From Rickettsiales bacterium (GTDB lineage Bacteria; Pseudomonadota; Alphaproteobacteria; Rickettsiales; SXRF01): a stretch of DNA of 64,000 nt. The translations under genes and the position numbers were made by a program. The first letter of the stretch is position 1. The number at the start of each line of letters is the position of its first letter. This document shows positions 7,847-17,605 of the stretch, piece by piece. Below the pieces are notes generated by a model, which worked only from the letters and a program-made list of their open reading frames with translations, was not told the origin of the DNA and did not search any database. Location: NCBI GenBank assembly GCA_025464625.1, contig JAOAUZ010000001.1, positions 836,848 through 900,847 of the forward strand, read 5' to 3'.

Positions 7847-9017
7847 ATTGAATCCCCAATTTGACGCTAGAAGGCAGACTGATAATCCGCTTATGCAGAT
7901 TTTCAGTAAGTGCTAAATCAGCGTGAGGATTATCCTTATACATCGGCAATAAATGCAGCGGTTTCCAAGTCGGACGACATAATATCCCTTCTTTATGCAA
8001 TTCACCTAGCACCACTTCCTGCCAATCATCGCCAACATTATTATTAACCAACGTCACCAGCCAGTAATTACTCTGCGTGTTTTCTGGTTCTTGTAAAATC
8101 TTAAGCCCTGAAATGCTGTTAAATGCTTCTATATAACGCGCAGCAAGAGCGCGTTTTGCTGCGATATAGCGTGGCAGTTGTTCAAGCTGGGCGCAACCAA
8201 GCGCAGCGTTGAGATTGGGTAAACGATAATTCCACGCCACAGCATCATGCTCAAAAGCATAAGGATGTAGTTTTTTAGCTGTTGTGGTCAGGTGTTTTAG
8301 TTTTTTATGTAGAGCTTCATCCTGCACCAGAATTGCACCGCCACCACCAGTTGTGATAATTTTATTGCCATTAAAACTGAGAACCACTGTGCCATTGCTG
8401 CCAACTGGTTTACCACCGATTTTTGAGCCGAGTGCTTCGGTTGAATCTTCAATTAAAATCAAATTATATTTATCAGCGATTTTCTGTAATTCCTTAAGTT
8501 GGCAAGGATGCCCAAACACATGCACAGGAACAAGCGAGCGGATTACGCGCCCCGTGTTTTTATTAACCGTAAATCCATTTTTGTGGATAGCTACTTCCTG
8601 CAAATAAGCCTCTAGTTTAATAGGGCAGATTCCAAGCGATTTTTCTTCTACTTCAACAAAATGAGGAACAGCAGAAGCATGCGCCACTGAGTTAGCGGTT
8701 GCCACAAAAGTTAGCGATGGAACTAGAACCTCATCATTCGGCTGAACACCGCAAGCAACCAGCGCCACATGGAGCGCACATGTTCCATTTACCACCGCCA
8801 CAGCGTATTTTGCGCCACAAGCCTGCGCCAGTTCACGCTCAAACCTATCCACAAATTCACCAACTGACGAAACCCAGCCATCACGGATGCAGGAGGTGAC
8901 ATATTTTTCTTCATTACCACAAAATAATGGCTCATGCAGAGCAACAGGGCGGGCAGCGTCACCTATCACTTGCGAAATTGCTAAAATTATTTGTCTAGAT
9001 TGTATAGCGGTGGACAT
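7839..9017 (-). CDS. legC: LegC-type sugar aminotransferase (DegT/DnrJ/EryC1)
   Basis: PLP-dependent sugar aminotransferase (392 residues) of the DegT/DnrJ/EryC1 family. The PLP lysine sits in SFNGNKIITTGGGG, with the cofactor-binding GTCALHVAL near the N-terminus and EDSTEALGS supplying the Asp. It resembles LegC, which aminates the 4-keto sugar made by LegB. The start at 9017 (MSTAIQSRQI) is chosen over a longer frame starting at 9119 that lies wholly inside legB; it still overlaps legB by 23 bases, so coupling is tight. Confidence 0.88.
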   Translation of the reverse strand: MSTAIQSRQIILAISQVIGDAARPVALHEPLFCGNEEKYVTSCIRDGWVSSVGEFVDRFERELAQACGAKYAVAVVNGTCALHVALVACGVQPNDEVLVPSLTFVATANSVAHASAVPHFVEVEEKSLGICPIKLEAYLQEVAIHKNGFTVNKNTGRVIRSLVPVHVFGHPCQLKELQKIADKYNLILIEDSTEALGSKIGGKPVGSNGTVVLSFNGNKIITTGGGGAILVQDEALHKKLKHLTTTAKKLHPYAFEHDAVAWNYRLPNLNAALGCAQLEQLPRYIAAKRALAARYIEAFNSISGLKILQEPENTQSNYWLVTLVNNNVGDDWQEVVLGELHKEGILCRPTWKPLHLLPMYKDNPHADLALTENLHKRIISLPSSVKLGIQYV

Positions 9018-10008
9018 CTTGATAATGAGCAAGGTTAGCAGGATTCTTAAACCACTCAATAGTTTGAGCAAGACCAGTTTTAAGCCCTGCTCTACCAGCA
9101 TATTTCGGCTGCCAGCCAAGCAATTTCAGGGCTTTTTTATTATCGCAACATAAACGCTCAACTTCGCTTGCTTCTGGGCGCAGGCGTGATTGCTCGGTTT
9201 TTACCACTAATTTTTTCCCAGTAATTTCTGCGATTAAATCAACAGTATCACCAACAGATATTTCAAAACCACTTCCGATATTTATGGTTTCACCGACAGA
9301 ATTTTTGCTATCAAGAACCGCTATCATTCCCGCCACCGTGTCACTTACAAAATTAAAATCACGGGTTGGTTTTAGCGCACCAAGCGATAAATCTGGCATA
9401 TCACTAAGTGCCTGCAAAATAATTGTGGGTATAACAGCGCGCAGTGACTGACGCGCTCCATAAGTATTGAATGGGCGGGCTATAGCAACTGGTGTTCCAA
9501 AAGAGCAGAAATATGAATATGCCATCTGATCCGCAGCTATTTTGCTTGCGGAATATGGTGATTGCCCAACCAGAGGATGTTCTTCTGAAATAGGCACTTG
9601 CTGCGCCGTTCCATAAACTTCCGAAGTTGAGGTGTGAACAACTTTTTTAATTCCGAGATCACGCGCTGCCTGAACAACATTAAGCGTTCCCATCACATTA
9701 ACATCAACATATGACGCAGGTGCAACATAAGAATAAGGTATGGCAATAAGTGCCGCTAGATGCATAACGCCGTCACAACCGCGCATAGCCTCACGCACGC
9801 AGAAAGGATCGCGCACATCGCCCATCACTAACTCTACTTTATCACGCACTATAGAAGGAATTGTATCCAACCAGCCATATTTGCCAAAACTGTTATAAAG
9901 TGCCATAGCCCGCACTTGGCGACCTTGTTTAACCAACTCTTCCACAAGATGCGAACCAATAAAACCTTCCGCACCTGTCACTAATATTTTTTCTAATTTT
10001 TCTGACAT
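8995..10008 (-). CDS. legB: LegB-type NAD-dependent 4,6-dehydratase
   Basis: Extended short-chain dehydrogenase (337 residues). The N-terminal GAEGFIGSHLVEEL is the NAD Rossmann loop; HTSTSEVYGTA and the catalytic YSASK follow. The best match in memory is LegB, the UDP-GlcNAc 4,6-dehydratase opening legionaminic/bacillosamine-type synthesis. It precedes and overlaps legC. The general SDR class is sure; the exact substrate is inferred from the neighbours, and a dTDP- or GDP-sugar dehydratase is a lesser alternative. Confidence 0.86.
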   Translation of the reverse strand: MSEKLEKILVTGAEGFIGSHLVEELVKQGRQVRAMALYNSFGKYGWLDTIPSIVRDKVELVMGDVRDPFCVREAMRGCDGVMHLAALIAIPYSYVAPASYVDVNVMGTLNVVQAARDLGIKKVVHTSTSEVYGTAQQVPISEEHPLVGQSPYSASKIAADQMAYSYFCSFGTPVAIARPFNTYGARQSLRAVIPTIILQALSDMPDLSLGALKPTRDFNFVSDTVAGMIAVLDSKNSVGETINIGSGFEISVGDTVDLIAEITGKKLVVKTEQSRLRPEASEVERLCCDNKKALKLLGWQPKYAGRAGLKTGLAQTIEWFKNPANLAHYQDVHRYTI

Positions 10009-10027
10009 AATAAAAGAGCTAATCTTT

Positions 10028-10600
10028 TTACTTATGAACTGTCAATGCTTTGATAAAAGTTTGTGGCGGAACGACGCTATTTTGCACGACAACAGAGCCA
10101 CTGGCGATATAGGCACATTCACCAACTTTTGCATCACCAAGAACCACAGCGCGCGGTGCAATATGCGCCCCTGCCTCAATTACTGCATCATGCTCAATAA
10201 TAGCCCCGCTATTGATAACCGCACCTTCGCCAATCTGTACACCACTATTTATAACAGCCAGTGGCATAACCTGAACACCTGCTGATAACACTGCTTTGCT
10301 GCTGACTATAGCTGACGGGTGAACCAGTGGAGTAAAATACGCCCCCCTCGTCTTATAATCCTTCATCATTTGCAGACGCTTTTGCAATGCTTCACAATTA
10401 AGCCCAACAAACGCCATGAATAATTCTGGTTGCGATGCTATCACCGATGACAAATCATCTTCGCTGATATGCTTTATATTTCTTTCACTTAGCCATTCCT
10501 GCTTATTAGGATCTACATAGGCATAGAGCAATTTATTTTGTGCCAGAACAATATCGAATAAAACTTTAGCATGTCCGCCACCACCAATAAATATTAACAT
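10028..10600 (-). CDS. NeuD/PglD-type sugar acetyltransferase
   Basis: Left-handed beta-helix acyltransferase (190 residues). An N-terminal pyrophosphate-binding-like GGGGHAKVLFDI is typical of the NeuD/PglD family, followed by hexapeptide repeats (VHPSAIVSSKAVLSAGVQV, IGEGAVINSGAIIEHDAVI, IAPRAVVLGDAKVG). It would N-acetylate the 4-amino sugar from LegC (a LegH/PglD role) or O-acetylate a nonulosonic acid. It is the first gene of the sugar cluster, 44 bases after uvrC, so it may share the uvrC transcript. Confidence 0.83.
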   Translation of the reverse strand: MLIFIGGGGHAKVLFDIVLAQNKLLYAYVDPNKQEWLSERNIKHISEDDLSSVIASQPELFMAFVGLNCEALQKRLQMMKDYKTRGAYFTPLVHPSAIVSSKAVLSAGVQVMPLAVINSGVQIGEGAVINSGAIIEHDAVIEAGAHIAPRAVVLGDAKVGECAYIASGSVVVQNSVVPPQTFIKALTVHK

Positions 10601-10644
10601 GGTTATTCCTTTTAATTATTAATATTAGCATCCATTATTAATAC

Positions 10645-12501
10645 CTAAATTTCAACATTACCATGAAAATGGTGATAAATTATTTTGGCTTTTTCTTTGC
10701 TGATGCCAGCTACTTGCCCTATTTCCTCTATACTGGCTGCCGCCACAGCCCGCGCCGAACAAAAATGCTGAAGCAGTGCTTTTTTGCGCGCTGCCCCGAT
10801 TCCTGCTATCGTATCCAGTTCGGAAACCTGCATTGACTTGCTGCGTTTATTGCGATGCGCGCCAATGGCAAAGCGGTGCGCTTCATCTCGTAACCTCTGC
10901 AAATAATGCAACACCGCATCATTTTCTGGTAATTGAAATGGTTCTCGTCCGCGCATGAAAAAATGTTCGCGCCCAGCGTTTCTATCTTCACCCTTAGCTA
11001 TGCCTACATACACAATATCATCAATACCAAGATCCTCAAAAACTTGGGTGGCGACGCCGAGCTGCCCTGCCCCGCCATCTATTAGAACTAGGTCGGGTTT
11101 ATTCTGCTGTTCATCTTGCAAACGCTTAAAGCGTCTAGTCAGCACTTCACGGAGCATGGCATAATCATCACCGCCAGTAGTTGCTAAATTTTTTATATCA
11201 AACTTACGATATTGGTTTTTGATGAAACCATCAGCGCCTGCCACAATCATCGCCCCCACTTGATTTGTTCCACTGATATGGCTGTTATCATAAACCTCAA
11301 TGCGCCTTGGGATTTCATCCAGCCCAAACAGCTCCTGCACAGCTTGCAGTGATGCTTTTTGCGATATGTTAGTTGATAGATGGCGCGAAAGTGCCTCACG
11401 CGCATTACGCAAAGCCTGCTCCATCAATTCACGTTTTTCACCACGCTGCGGACAGGATATAGTAACAGCGTAATCAGTGTTTAAGCGCAGCGCCTCTTCC
11501 AATAACTGCGCATCTTCCACCTGCTCACTGGTGAGTATCAATTTTGGTACTGGCTGTGCTTGATAAAATTGCGCGATAAAACTTGCGATAATTTCACCAC
11601 TGGTATGTTCCCCCGTATTGCTGGGAAAATAATTTTTGCTGCCGTAATTACACCCACAACGAAAACTAAAAATCTGGATTGCGCAATCATCACCATCTTT
11701 AGCGAGTGCAATTAAATCTGCATCTTCTATTGCAACACTACTTAGTTTGCTTTGCTGCTGCACCTGCGTCAGGCAGCGTATACGATCGCGGATAACACTG
11801 GCTTTTTCATAATCCTGCGCTTTGCTTGCTTCTTCCATTTCCTGCAATAACTCATCCTTAATCTGCCTGCTCTTACCAGAAAGAAAATCATAAGCCTGCC
11901 GATTCAACTGCGCGTAATCTTCTTTGTTGATATAATCAACGCAGGGAGCAGAACACCGTTTTATTTGATATTGCAAACATGGACGTGTACGATTTTTGAA
12001 AATATTATCGCTACAATTTCTGAGCAAAAATGCTTTTTGTAAAATAGTGATTGTTTCATCAACCGCACCCGCCGAAACAAATGGACCAAAATATTTTCCC
12101 TTTCCTGTTTTCGCCCCGCGATGCTTAGAAATCCTAGGGAAATCGTGGTCATCAGAAAAATATATATAAGGAAAAGATTTATCATCTTTGAGCAGAATAT
12201 TATAGCGTGGCGAATGTTTTTTTATTAAATTTGCTTCCAGCAATAATGCTTCCGCTTCTGAACGAGTAGAAATAATTTCCATTTTCGCGGTGAGAGAAAT
12301 CATTCTCTGCAACCGAGTGTTCAGTGCCGAACTATTTACATAATTCAGCACCCGATTTTTTAGACTCTTCGCTTTGCCTACATAAAGAATATTATTTTCT
12401 GTATCAATCATCATGTACACACCAGATGAATGTGACAACTCATCTGCGTAGCTCTTGATAATTTTTCGCCCTGATGCGAGAGACAGTTGTTGTATTTCCA
12501 T
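10645..12501 (-). CDS. uvrC: Excinuclease ABC subunit C
   Basis: UvrC (618 residues), the dual-incision nuclease of nucleotide excision repair. The N-terminal GIY-YIG domain reads SSGVYMM ... ILYVGKAKSL; a UVR domain (EASKAQDYEKASVIRDRIR) lies near residue 205; the RNase H-like C-terminal nuclease region includes EVYDNSHISG and LVLIDGGAGQL; the end carries helix-hairpin-helix motifs (TIAGIGAARKKALLQHF). Length is normal for the family. No oddity seen. Confidence 0.97.
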   Translation of the reverse strand: MEIQQLSLASGRKIIKSYADELSHSSGVYMMIDTENNILYVGKAKSLKNRVLNYVNSSALNTRLQRMISLTAKMEIISTRSEAEALLLEANLIKKHSPRYNILLKDDKSFPYIYFSDDHDFPRISKHRGAKTGKGKYFGPFVSAGAVDETITILQKAFLLRNCSDNIFKNRTRPCLQYQIKRCSAPCVDYINKEDYAQLNRQAYDFLSGKSRQIKDELLQEMEEASKAQDYEKASVIRDRIRCLTQVQQQSKLSSVAIEDADLIALAKDGDDCAIQIFSFRCGCNYGSKNYFPSNTGEHTSGEIIASFIAQFYQAQPVPKLILTSEQVEDAQLLEEALRLNTDYAVTISCPQRGEKRELMEQALRNAREALSRHLSTNISQKASLQAVQELFGLDEIPRRIEVYDNSHISGTNQVGAMIVAGADGFIKNQYRKFDIKNLATTGGDDYAMLREVLTRRFKRLQDEQQNKPDLVLIDGGAGQLGVATQVFEDLGIDDIVYVGIAKGEDRNAGREHFFMRGREPFQLPENDAVLHYLQRLRDEAHRFAIGAHRNKRSKSMQVSELDTIAGIGAARKKALLQHFCSARAVAAASIEEIGQVAGISKEKAKIIYHHFHGNVEI

Positions 12502-12908
12502 AGCTTATATCTAACTAATAATAGCCCATTTTCAACAGTTCAAAATAGCTCACAATTTCTGTGGATAACTCTGTTAGCAAGCATAATAATAAATCATCGA
12601 ATGAAGGTGAATCCTAGCCTTTTTCCGCATTGCCTAAAAAATAGGCAGCTTTTCAAGTGCCTGTTATATATATATTATATTTAATTCGTTAGCGTAATAT
12701 TTTGCCAATTCATACTTTCTTTACTGGTTCGGCTAATTAACTTTTATGCTGTGTACAAAAACTCTGAAAAAACCTACGCATTCATATCAGCTAGGAAAAA
12801 AATGCCTAGCAAAATTTGTCATCTTGAGCTTGTCGAAAGATCTCTGTTTTATAATGCAGAGATTATTCGACTACGCTTACGCTCCGCTCATAATGACAAT
12901 GTAAAAAA
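12502..12908. other. 407-bp non-coding region with hairpins and one DnaA box
   Basis: No gene is supported here. The region holds a perfect DnaA-box sequence (TGTGGATAA, 12560-12568), an AT-rich TATATATATATTATAT tract at about 12665, a GCTAGG/CCTAGC hairpin (12790-12810), and the palindromic repeat at 12816-12899. uvrC and rlmE both face left, so the region should contain the uvrC promoter and perhaps a ppx-rlmE terminator. A single DnaA box is not enough to call an origin. Confidence 0.5.
12816..12899. repeat. Dispersed palindromic repeat, family A (extragenic copy)
   Basis: Element of about 84 bp with ends TTGTCAT...ATGACAA and the core word GAGCTTGTCGAAAGATCTCTG. The same word set, in the opposite orientation, occurs in the element inside queA (52932-53001). 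Read as protein the core gives CHLELVERSL, close to CHPELVEGSL in QueA. The family resembles palindromic repeats found between and within genes of Rickettsiales and other alphaproteobacteria. Confidence 0.75.
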
Positions 12909-13607
12909 TTATTTCCGTCCCTTAAACCCAATCGCCACAACATACATTTCTGATGAATCGGAACGACTTGCTTTTGGCTTCACATGTTTCACTGTCGTAA
13001 AATCTTTTTGCATTTGTGCGAGCAATTCTTTTTCTGCACCACCTTGAAAAACTTTTGCAACAAAAACACCACCCGTTTTTAACACTTCACAAGCAAATGG
13101 ATATGCTGTTTCGATTAGCGCCATAATGCGTATATGATCCGTAGTATGATGACCTGTAGTGTTTGGTGCCATGTCTGAAAGAACAACATCAACACCATCA
13201 GGAATAAGTGCGCGGATAACATCTGGCGCGGAGTCATCCATAAAATCTAATTGGATAACAATGGCAGAAGGAACAGAAGGCATCGGCAAAATATCCACAC
13301 CAATCACCAAAGGTTTTTCTTCAGTTGATTTCACCCGTGCTGCTGCAACCTGTGTCCATCCACCTGGTGCAGCACCTAAATCAAGAACTGTTTTACCAGC
13401 TTTCAAGAAATGTAATTTATCATCAATCTCAATTAGCTTATAAGCAGCGCGCGAGCGATAACCTTCTTTTTTGGCAAGGGCTACATAAGGATCATTCAAT
13501 TGCCTCTGCAACCAACGAGTTGATGATGGCTTGCGACCACGAGCGGTTTTCACCCGCGTTTTTAGTTCACGGTTACCAGAAAAACCACCTGCTGAAGATT
13601 TACTCAT
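12909..13607 (-). CDS. rlmE: 23S rRNA 2'-O-methyltransferase RlmE (FtsJ)
   Basis: RlmE/FtsJ (232 residues), which methylates the 2'-O of U2552 (E. coli numbering) in the 23S A-loop using SAM. The SAM motif [23 protein letters not shown] and the catalytic K-D-K residues ([21 protein letters not shown]) are visible. The start at 13607 (MSKSSAGG) overlaps the ppx stop by ATGA, which is why it is preferred to the longer frame from 13688. The basic N-terminal extension ([21 protein letters not shown]) is typical. Confidence 0.95.
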   Translation of the reverse strand: MSKSSAGGFSGNRELKTRVKTARGRKPSSTRWLQRQLNDPYVALAKKEGYRSRAAYKLIEIDDKLHFLKAGKTVLDLGAAPGGWTQVAAARVKSTEEKPLVIGVDILPMPSVPSAIVIQLDFMDDSAPDVIRALIPDGVDVVLSDMAPNTTGHHTTDHIRIMALIETAYPFACEVLKTGGVFVAKVFQGGAEKELLAQMQKDFTTVKHVKPKASRSDSSEMYVVAIGFKGRK

Positions 13608-14647
13608 GAACCCTGCTTCTCCAGAAGCGACAGGATAATCCCTTCGCGCACACCACGATCCGCTATGGTGATATTTTGTGTTGGCCAAAGCGTGCTGATA
13701 GCTTCAAAAATAGCGCAGCCTGAAAGAATAAAATCGGCCCTATCCGCACCAATGCATGGATGGTTGAAACGCTCATACTGCTTCATTTCCAGCAATTTTT
13801 TTGTAGTGGCTCGAATATCCTTTACTGATAGCGTTATACCGTCAATTTTCGAGCGATCATAGCGCGGCAGATCAAGATGAATTGCAGCAAGAGTGGTGAC
13901 TGTTCCTGATGTTGAAAGGAGCTGGACATTTGCACCATCAATTGTTTTTCCTATTTGATTAGCAACATCGAAATGACTTAGCCTATCCACCAATGTCTTA
14001 ACCATATCAGCAAATGCAATGTCGGCAAGATTTGAACCACCGAATTTATCAGATAAATTCATCACACCAAACCCAACTGAAAGCCAATCAGTAATTGTTT
14101 TTCCGTTTTCAACATCAACCCACATCAGCTCGGTGCTGCCACCGCCAATATCAAACACCACCGCTTTTTTTGCTTCACCAGTAAGGAGTGATGAACAACC
14201 AGTAAATGCAAGTTTAGCTTCATCCTCTGTCGATATAATATCTATCTCCATACCGATTTCAGCGCGGACATTATCAAGAAATTCTTGTCCATTTTTAGCG
14301 CGACGGCAGGCTTCAGTTGCCACAAAACGGGAATCTGTAAGATTGTAACGATTGAGTTTTTTCTGGCAGGCTCTCAGCGCAATTACAGTGCGCTCCATAG
14401 CCTCATCAGAAAGCAAGCCAGTTGAGCTTACACCTTCACCAAGACGCACCACACGCGAAAAACTATCAAACACCTTAATCCCTCCCATCTTTGGAATGGG
14501 AGAATCATCAGAAGAAGAATGTGGCGAGGCTACTAAAAGCCTGCAATTATTGGTACCCAAATCGAGTGCGGCAAAAATAGGTTCATGTTCCACCGCCCCC
14601 CGCCTGCCAGAAAAAGAATCTGGCGCATCCGTTGACATATCCAGCAT
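13604..14647 (-). CDS. ppx: Ppx/GppA family phosphatase
   Basis: Ppx/GppA exopolyphosphatase/guanosine pentaphosphatase (347 residues), ASKHA fold. [14 protein letters not shown] is the first phosphate loop, [13 protein letters not shown] the second, and [14 protein letters not shown] a further nucleotide/phosphate-binding block. It is a short, single-domain member lacking the long C-terminal HD domain of E. coli Ppx, the usual form in alphaproteobacteria. GGAAAG precedes the ATG at 14647; a second ATG at 14638 is possible. Coupled to rlmE by an ATGA overlap. Whether polyphosphate or pppGpp is the main substrate cannot be told. Confidence 0.88.
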   Translation of the reverse strand: MLDMSTDAPDSFSGRRGAVEHEPIFAALDLGTNNCRLLVASPHSSSDDSPIPKMGGIKVFDSFSRVVRLGEGVSSTGLLSDEAMERTVIALRACQKKLNRYNLTDSRFVATEACRRAKNGQEFLDNVRAEIGMEIDIISTEDEAKLAFTGCSSLLTGEAKKAVVFDIGGGSTELMWVDVENGKTITDWLSVGFGVMNLSDKFGGSNLADIAFADMVKTLVDRLSHFDVANQIGKTIDGANVQLLSTSGTVTTLAAIHLDLPRYDRSKIDGITLSVKDIRATTKKLLEMKQYERFNHPCIGADRADFILSGCAIFEAISTLWPTQNITIADRGVREGIILSLLEKQGS

Positions 14648-14828
14648 AGCTGTTGCTTTCCGTTTTTTGCCCCCATTGGAGCATATATTATTGATGACAT
14701 CATGGTTCTACTTTAAGGTATAACTGGTCACGATACAAGCCTATCCTTTGATAAACCAACTAATTATATGTTCTTGAATTACATAAATTCAGTTGAGTAT
14801 CCCTCAAAATGCGCCTATTTAATAGCAC

Positions 14829-15566
14829 ATGACCAGCAATACACATTTCGGCTATAAAACTGTTGATGAAGGCGAAAAAGCAAAACTCGTGCGCGGAGTT
14901 TTCGATAGCGTTGCTGCGCGCTATGATGTGATGAATGATTTAATGAGCGCAGGGCTACACCGCCTGTGGAAAAATGAAATGGTCTCTATGCTTAATCCGC
15001 AGGCAGGGCAAAACATTTTGGATGTTGCAGGTGGGACAGGTGACATTGCTTTTCGTATTAAAGAAAAAGCTGATTGCCATGTTACTGTCTGTGATATTAA
15101 TCAACAAATGCTGAGTGAAGGCAAAGACCGTGCTACAGACCGTAATATTCGCAACGGCATTGATTGGGTGTGTGGTGACGCTGAAAATTTACCGCTACCA
15201 GACAACAGCATGGATGCTTACACCATCGCTTTTGGCATCCGCAACGTAACCCATATTGACAAGGCACTTTCTGAAGCACATCGCGTGCTTAAAATAGGTG
15301 GGCGGTTTTTATGTCTTGAGTTCAGCCATCTGCAACATGATTTTCTACAAAAAATTTATGATGCTTATTCTTTTTCTGCCATTCCTCGAATTGGAAAAAT
15401 GGTTACAGGTGATAGTGAGTCCTATCAATATCTGGTGGAAAGCATCCGCAAATTCCCAAAGCAGGAAGAATTTGCAGGAATGATTCGCGTAGCAGACTTT
15501 GCAAATGTGCAATATCGCAATTTATCACAAGGCATTGTCGCTATTCATTCAGGACGCAAGGTATGA
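14829..15566 (+). CDS. ubiE: Demethylmenaquinone/ubiquinone C-methyltransferase UbiE
   Basis: UbiE/Coq5 C-methyltransferase (245 residues) of ubiquinone synthesis. Family marks are [24 protein letters not shown] at the N-terminus, the SAM motif [13 protein letters not shown], and [32 protein letters not shown]. It overlaps ubiB by four bases, so both quinone genes are co-translated. The genes for a respiratory ubiquinone pool fit the Coq10-like gene at 33.4 kb. Confidence 0.96.
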   Translation: MTSNTHFGYKTVDEGEKAKLVRGVFDSVAARYDVMNDLMSAGLHRLWKNEMVSMLNPQAGQNILDVAGGTGDIAFRIKEKADCHVTVCDINQQMLSEGKDRATDRNIRNGIDWVCGDAENLPLPDNSMDAYTIAFGIRNVTHIDKALSEAHRVLKIGGRFLCLEFSHLQHDFLQKIYDAYSFSAIPRIGKMVTGDSESYQYLVESIRKFPKQEEFAGMIRVADFANVQYRNLSQGIVAIHSGRKV

Positions 15567-17113
15567 TGCTCCGCAGCCTCCGCAATACACGCCGTCTATT
15601 TTCCATCGCCAGAACATTGGCGCGGCAGGACGCGCTGTTTATAATTGATGATTTAGAGATATCACCACTTCTTTCTGGCATTAGCCGAATATTTGTTACA
15701 CCCAAACCCAACAAACGCAAAGGCGAGAGGCTGGCATCAGCACTTGAACGCTTAGGCCCGACCTTCATAAAACTAGGGCAGGCACTTTCCACACGTTCGG
15801 ATTTAATCGGTGAAGATATTGCAGGCGATCTAGCAAAGCTCCGCGACAACCTCCCTCCCTTCCCCACCGCTATCGCACGCAAAATTATTGAGAACGAATT
15901 TAAGCAACCCCTGAAATCATTATTTGCTGAGTTTAATGATGTTCCAGTTGCAGCAGCCTCAATCGCGCAAGTCCATAAAGCAACCACCGAAGATGGAAAA
16001 ATAGTTGCGGTAAAAATTCTACGTCCTGATATAGAACAAGCCTTCGCCCGCGATTTGGATTTATTTTTCTGGATTGCTGAAATTGTAGAAAAACGTATCC
16101 ATGGCTGGCAACGCTTAAAGCCTGTGCAAGTGGTGCAGACATTCAAAGAATCAGTGTTTTTTGAACTGGATTTACGTTTTGAAGCAGCAGCCGCCAGCGA
16201 AATGGCGGATAATATAAAAAACCATGAAGCAGGTCTTTCTGTTCCTGCTGTTGATTGGAACCTCACCTCACACCGCGTTCTTACTATGGATTGGGTTGAG
16301 GGAATTCCTTTTAGTAACATTGAAGCAATTAAAAATAGCGGTTTTGATTCCAACGAAATTCTCACCAAAGCAGCAAAAAGCCTGTTTTCTCAAGTGTTCA
16401 AAGATGGATTTTTCCATGCCGACCTTCATCCTGGTAATTTATTCCTAGATAAAAACGGCAATCTGGTTGCCGTTGATTTTGGAATTATGGGAAGGCTAGA
16501 TTGGAAATCACGCGTATATATCGCTGAGATCCTGCGCGGGTTTATGAATCAGGATTACGGGTCAGTCGCTGATATGCACTTTGACGCTGGCTACGTTCCC
16601 TCCAGCAAATCGCGGGAAGCATTCACCCAAGCCTGCATGGCAGTTGCCCGCCCGATAATTGGTAAACCACTCAATGAAATTTCCATCGCTGCTTTACTTG
16701 GGCAAATGTTCGGTATCGCTGCTGAGTTTGAAATGGAAGTACAACCACAATTGTTACTGATGCAAAAAACCATGATGGTAGCAGAGGGTGTGGGAAGGAT
16801 GCTTAATCCCAGCCTTAACATGTGGGAGCTGGCAACACCGCTTATTGAGCAGTGGGCGGATGAAAGTTTTGGCATAAAAGCCAAGCTGAAAGAAGGCGCG
16901 GGCAACGCCAAAGAAATTATCCAGAAATTCCCGCACATGTTATTTAATATTGAAAATACTCTGAAGAATCTTGGCGATGCAAACGGTATCAAACTTCACC
17001 CGCAAACTATCTCGGCAATAAATCAGAAACGCGCTGAACGTCATAAATCATGGCTGATATTTGCATGGAGCGCGTTAATAATATTTAGCCTAATTTTGCT
17101 AATTAGGTTATAA
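15563..17113 (+). CDS. ubiB: Ubiquinone biosynthesis kinase-like protein UbiB
   Basis: UbiB/ADCK atypical kinase-like ATPase (516 residues) needed for ubiquinone synthesis. The KxGQ motif occurs in [18 protein letters not shown], the Ala-rich loop in [14 protein letters not shown], the metal/catalytic segment in [12 protein letters not shown] and DFG in [13 protein letters not shown]-terminal hydrophobic pair ([20 protein letters not shown]) anchors it in the membrane. Coupled to ubiE by an ATGA overlap. Confidence 0.95.
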   Translation: MMLRSLRNTRRLFSIARTLARQDALFIIDDLEISPLLSGISRIFVTPKPNKRKGERLASALERLGPTFIKLGQALSTRSDLIGEDIAGDLAKLRDNLPPFPTAIARKIIENEFKQPLKSLFAEFNDVPVAAASIAQVHKATTEDGKIVAVKILRPDIEQAFARDLDLFFWIAEIVEKRIHGWQRLKPVQVVQTFKESVFFELDLRFEAAAASEMADNIKNHEAGLSVPAVDWNLTSHRVLTMDWVEGIPFSNIEAIKNSGFDSNEILTKAAKSLFSQVFKDGFFHADLHPGNLFLDKNGNLVAVDFGIMGRLDWKSRVYIAEILRGFMNQDYGSVADMHFDAGYVPSSKSREAFTQACMAVARPIIGKPLNEISIAALLGQMFGIAAEFEMEVQPQLLLMQKTMMVAEGVGRMLNPSLNMWELATPLIEQWADESFGIKAKLKEGAGNAKEIIQKFPHMLFNIENTLKNLGDANGIKLHPQTISAINQKRAERHKSWLIFAWSALIIFSLILLIRL

Positions 17114-17120
17114 TGGCGGA

Positions 17121-17591
17121 ATGAAAAACTTATTTATATGTCTATCAATATTACTTATGTCATTTCAGGCAATGGCTGAGGGTAGTTATCTTAATCCCAG
17201 CACCGAACTTAGCGGGCAGCAACGTGAGTATTATCTTAAAATATTCAGCTATGCTATGAATAATGTGAAGGATGACAAGCCATATCACTGGAAAACTGGT
17301 ACAGCCAAGGGTGATATTCGTGTCAGCAAAGAATATATCAGTAAATCAAAATCACTATGTCGTAATTTTACCGAAACTTTTGAAATTGATGGTCAAGCTG
17401 GAACGAGCGAAGGCGCAGCCTGCAAGCGTGATGGTAATAATGGATGGTGCCGAGTAAAAAATACCGATGCTCACACCTGCGCTCTGGAAGAACCAGAAGG
17501 GATCGTAGAACAAATTACGAACGATGCGGAAGGCACGCTGGACAAAGGCAATGAAATTATCCGCAACACCAAAGATTGGTGGAATAGGTAA
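17121..17591 (+). CDS. Small exported protein, surface-antigen-like
   Basis: A 156-residue exported protein. A signal peptide (MKNLFICLSILLMSFQAMA, cleavage near AMA-E) precedes a domain with two Cys-containing segments, KSLCRNFTETFEIDG and AACKRDGNNGWCRVK. The pattern CR-x-(aromatic)-T followed by a Gly turn and AC-x-R-DG-x-W resembles the C-terminal domain of the 17-kDa surface antigen/RT0821-type outer-membrane proteins of Rickettsiales. It lacks their N-terminal Gly-zipper. It starts eight bases after ubiB and ends convergent with gyrA. Family link moderate, function unknown. Confidence 0.6.
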   Translation: MKNLFICLSILLMSFQAMAEGSYLNPSTELSGQQREYYLKIFSYAMNNVKDDKPYHWKTGTAKGDIRVSKEYISKSKSLCRNFTETFEIDGQAGTSEGAACKRDGNNGWCRVKNTDAHTCALEEPEGIVEQITNDAEGTLDKGNEIIRNTKDWWNR

Positions 17592-17605
17592 TTAACTAAA
17601 ACGTC

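Noticed and set aside
12560-12700. Possible replication origin: perfect DnaA box TGTGGATAA and an AT-rich tract
   Set aside because: Only one good box, no cluster and no origin-linked genes (dnaA, hemE, parAB) nearby; the same word also occurs in hscA by chance.
12751-13047. 98-residue plus-strand frame crossing the family A repeat
   Set aside because: Its middle is repeat-encoded (CHLELVERSL) and its end is antisense to rlmE; no ribosome site.
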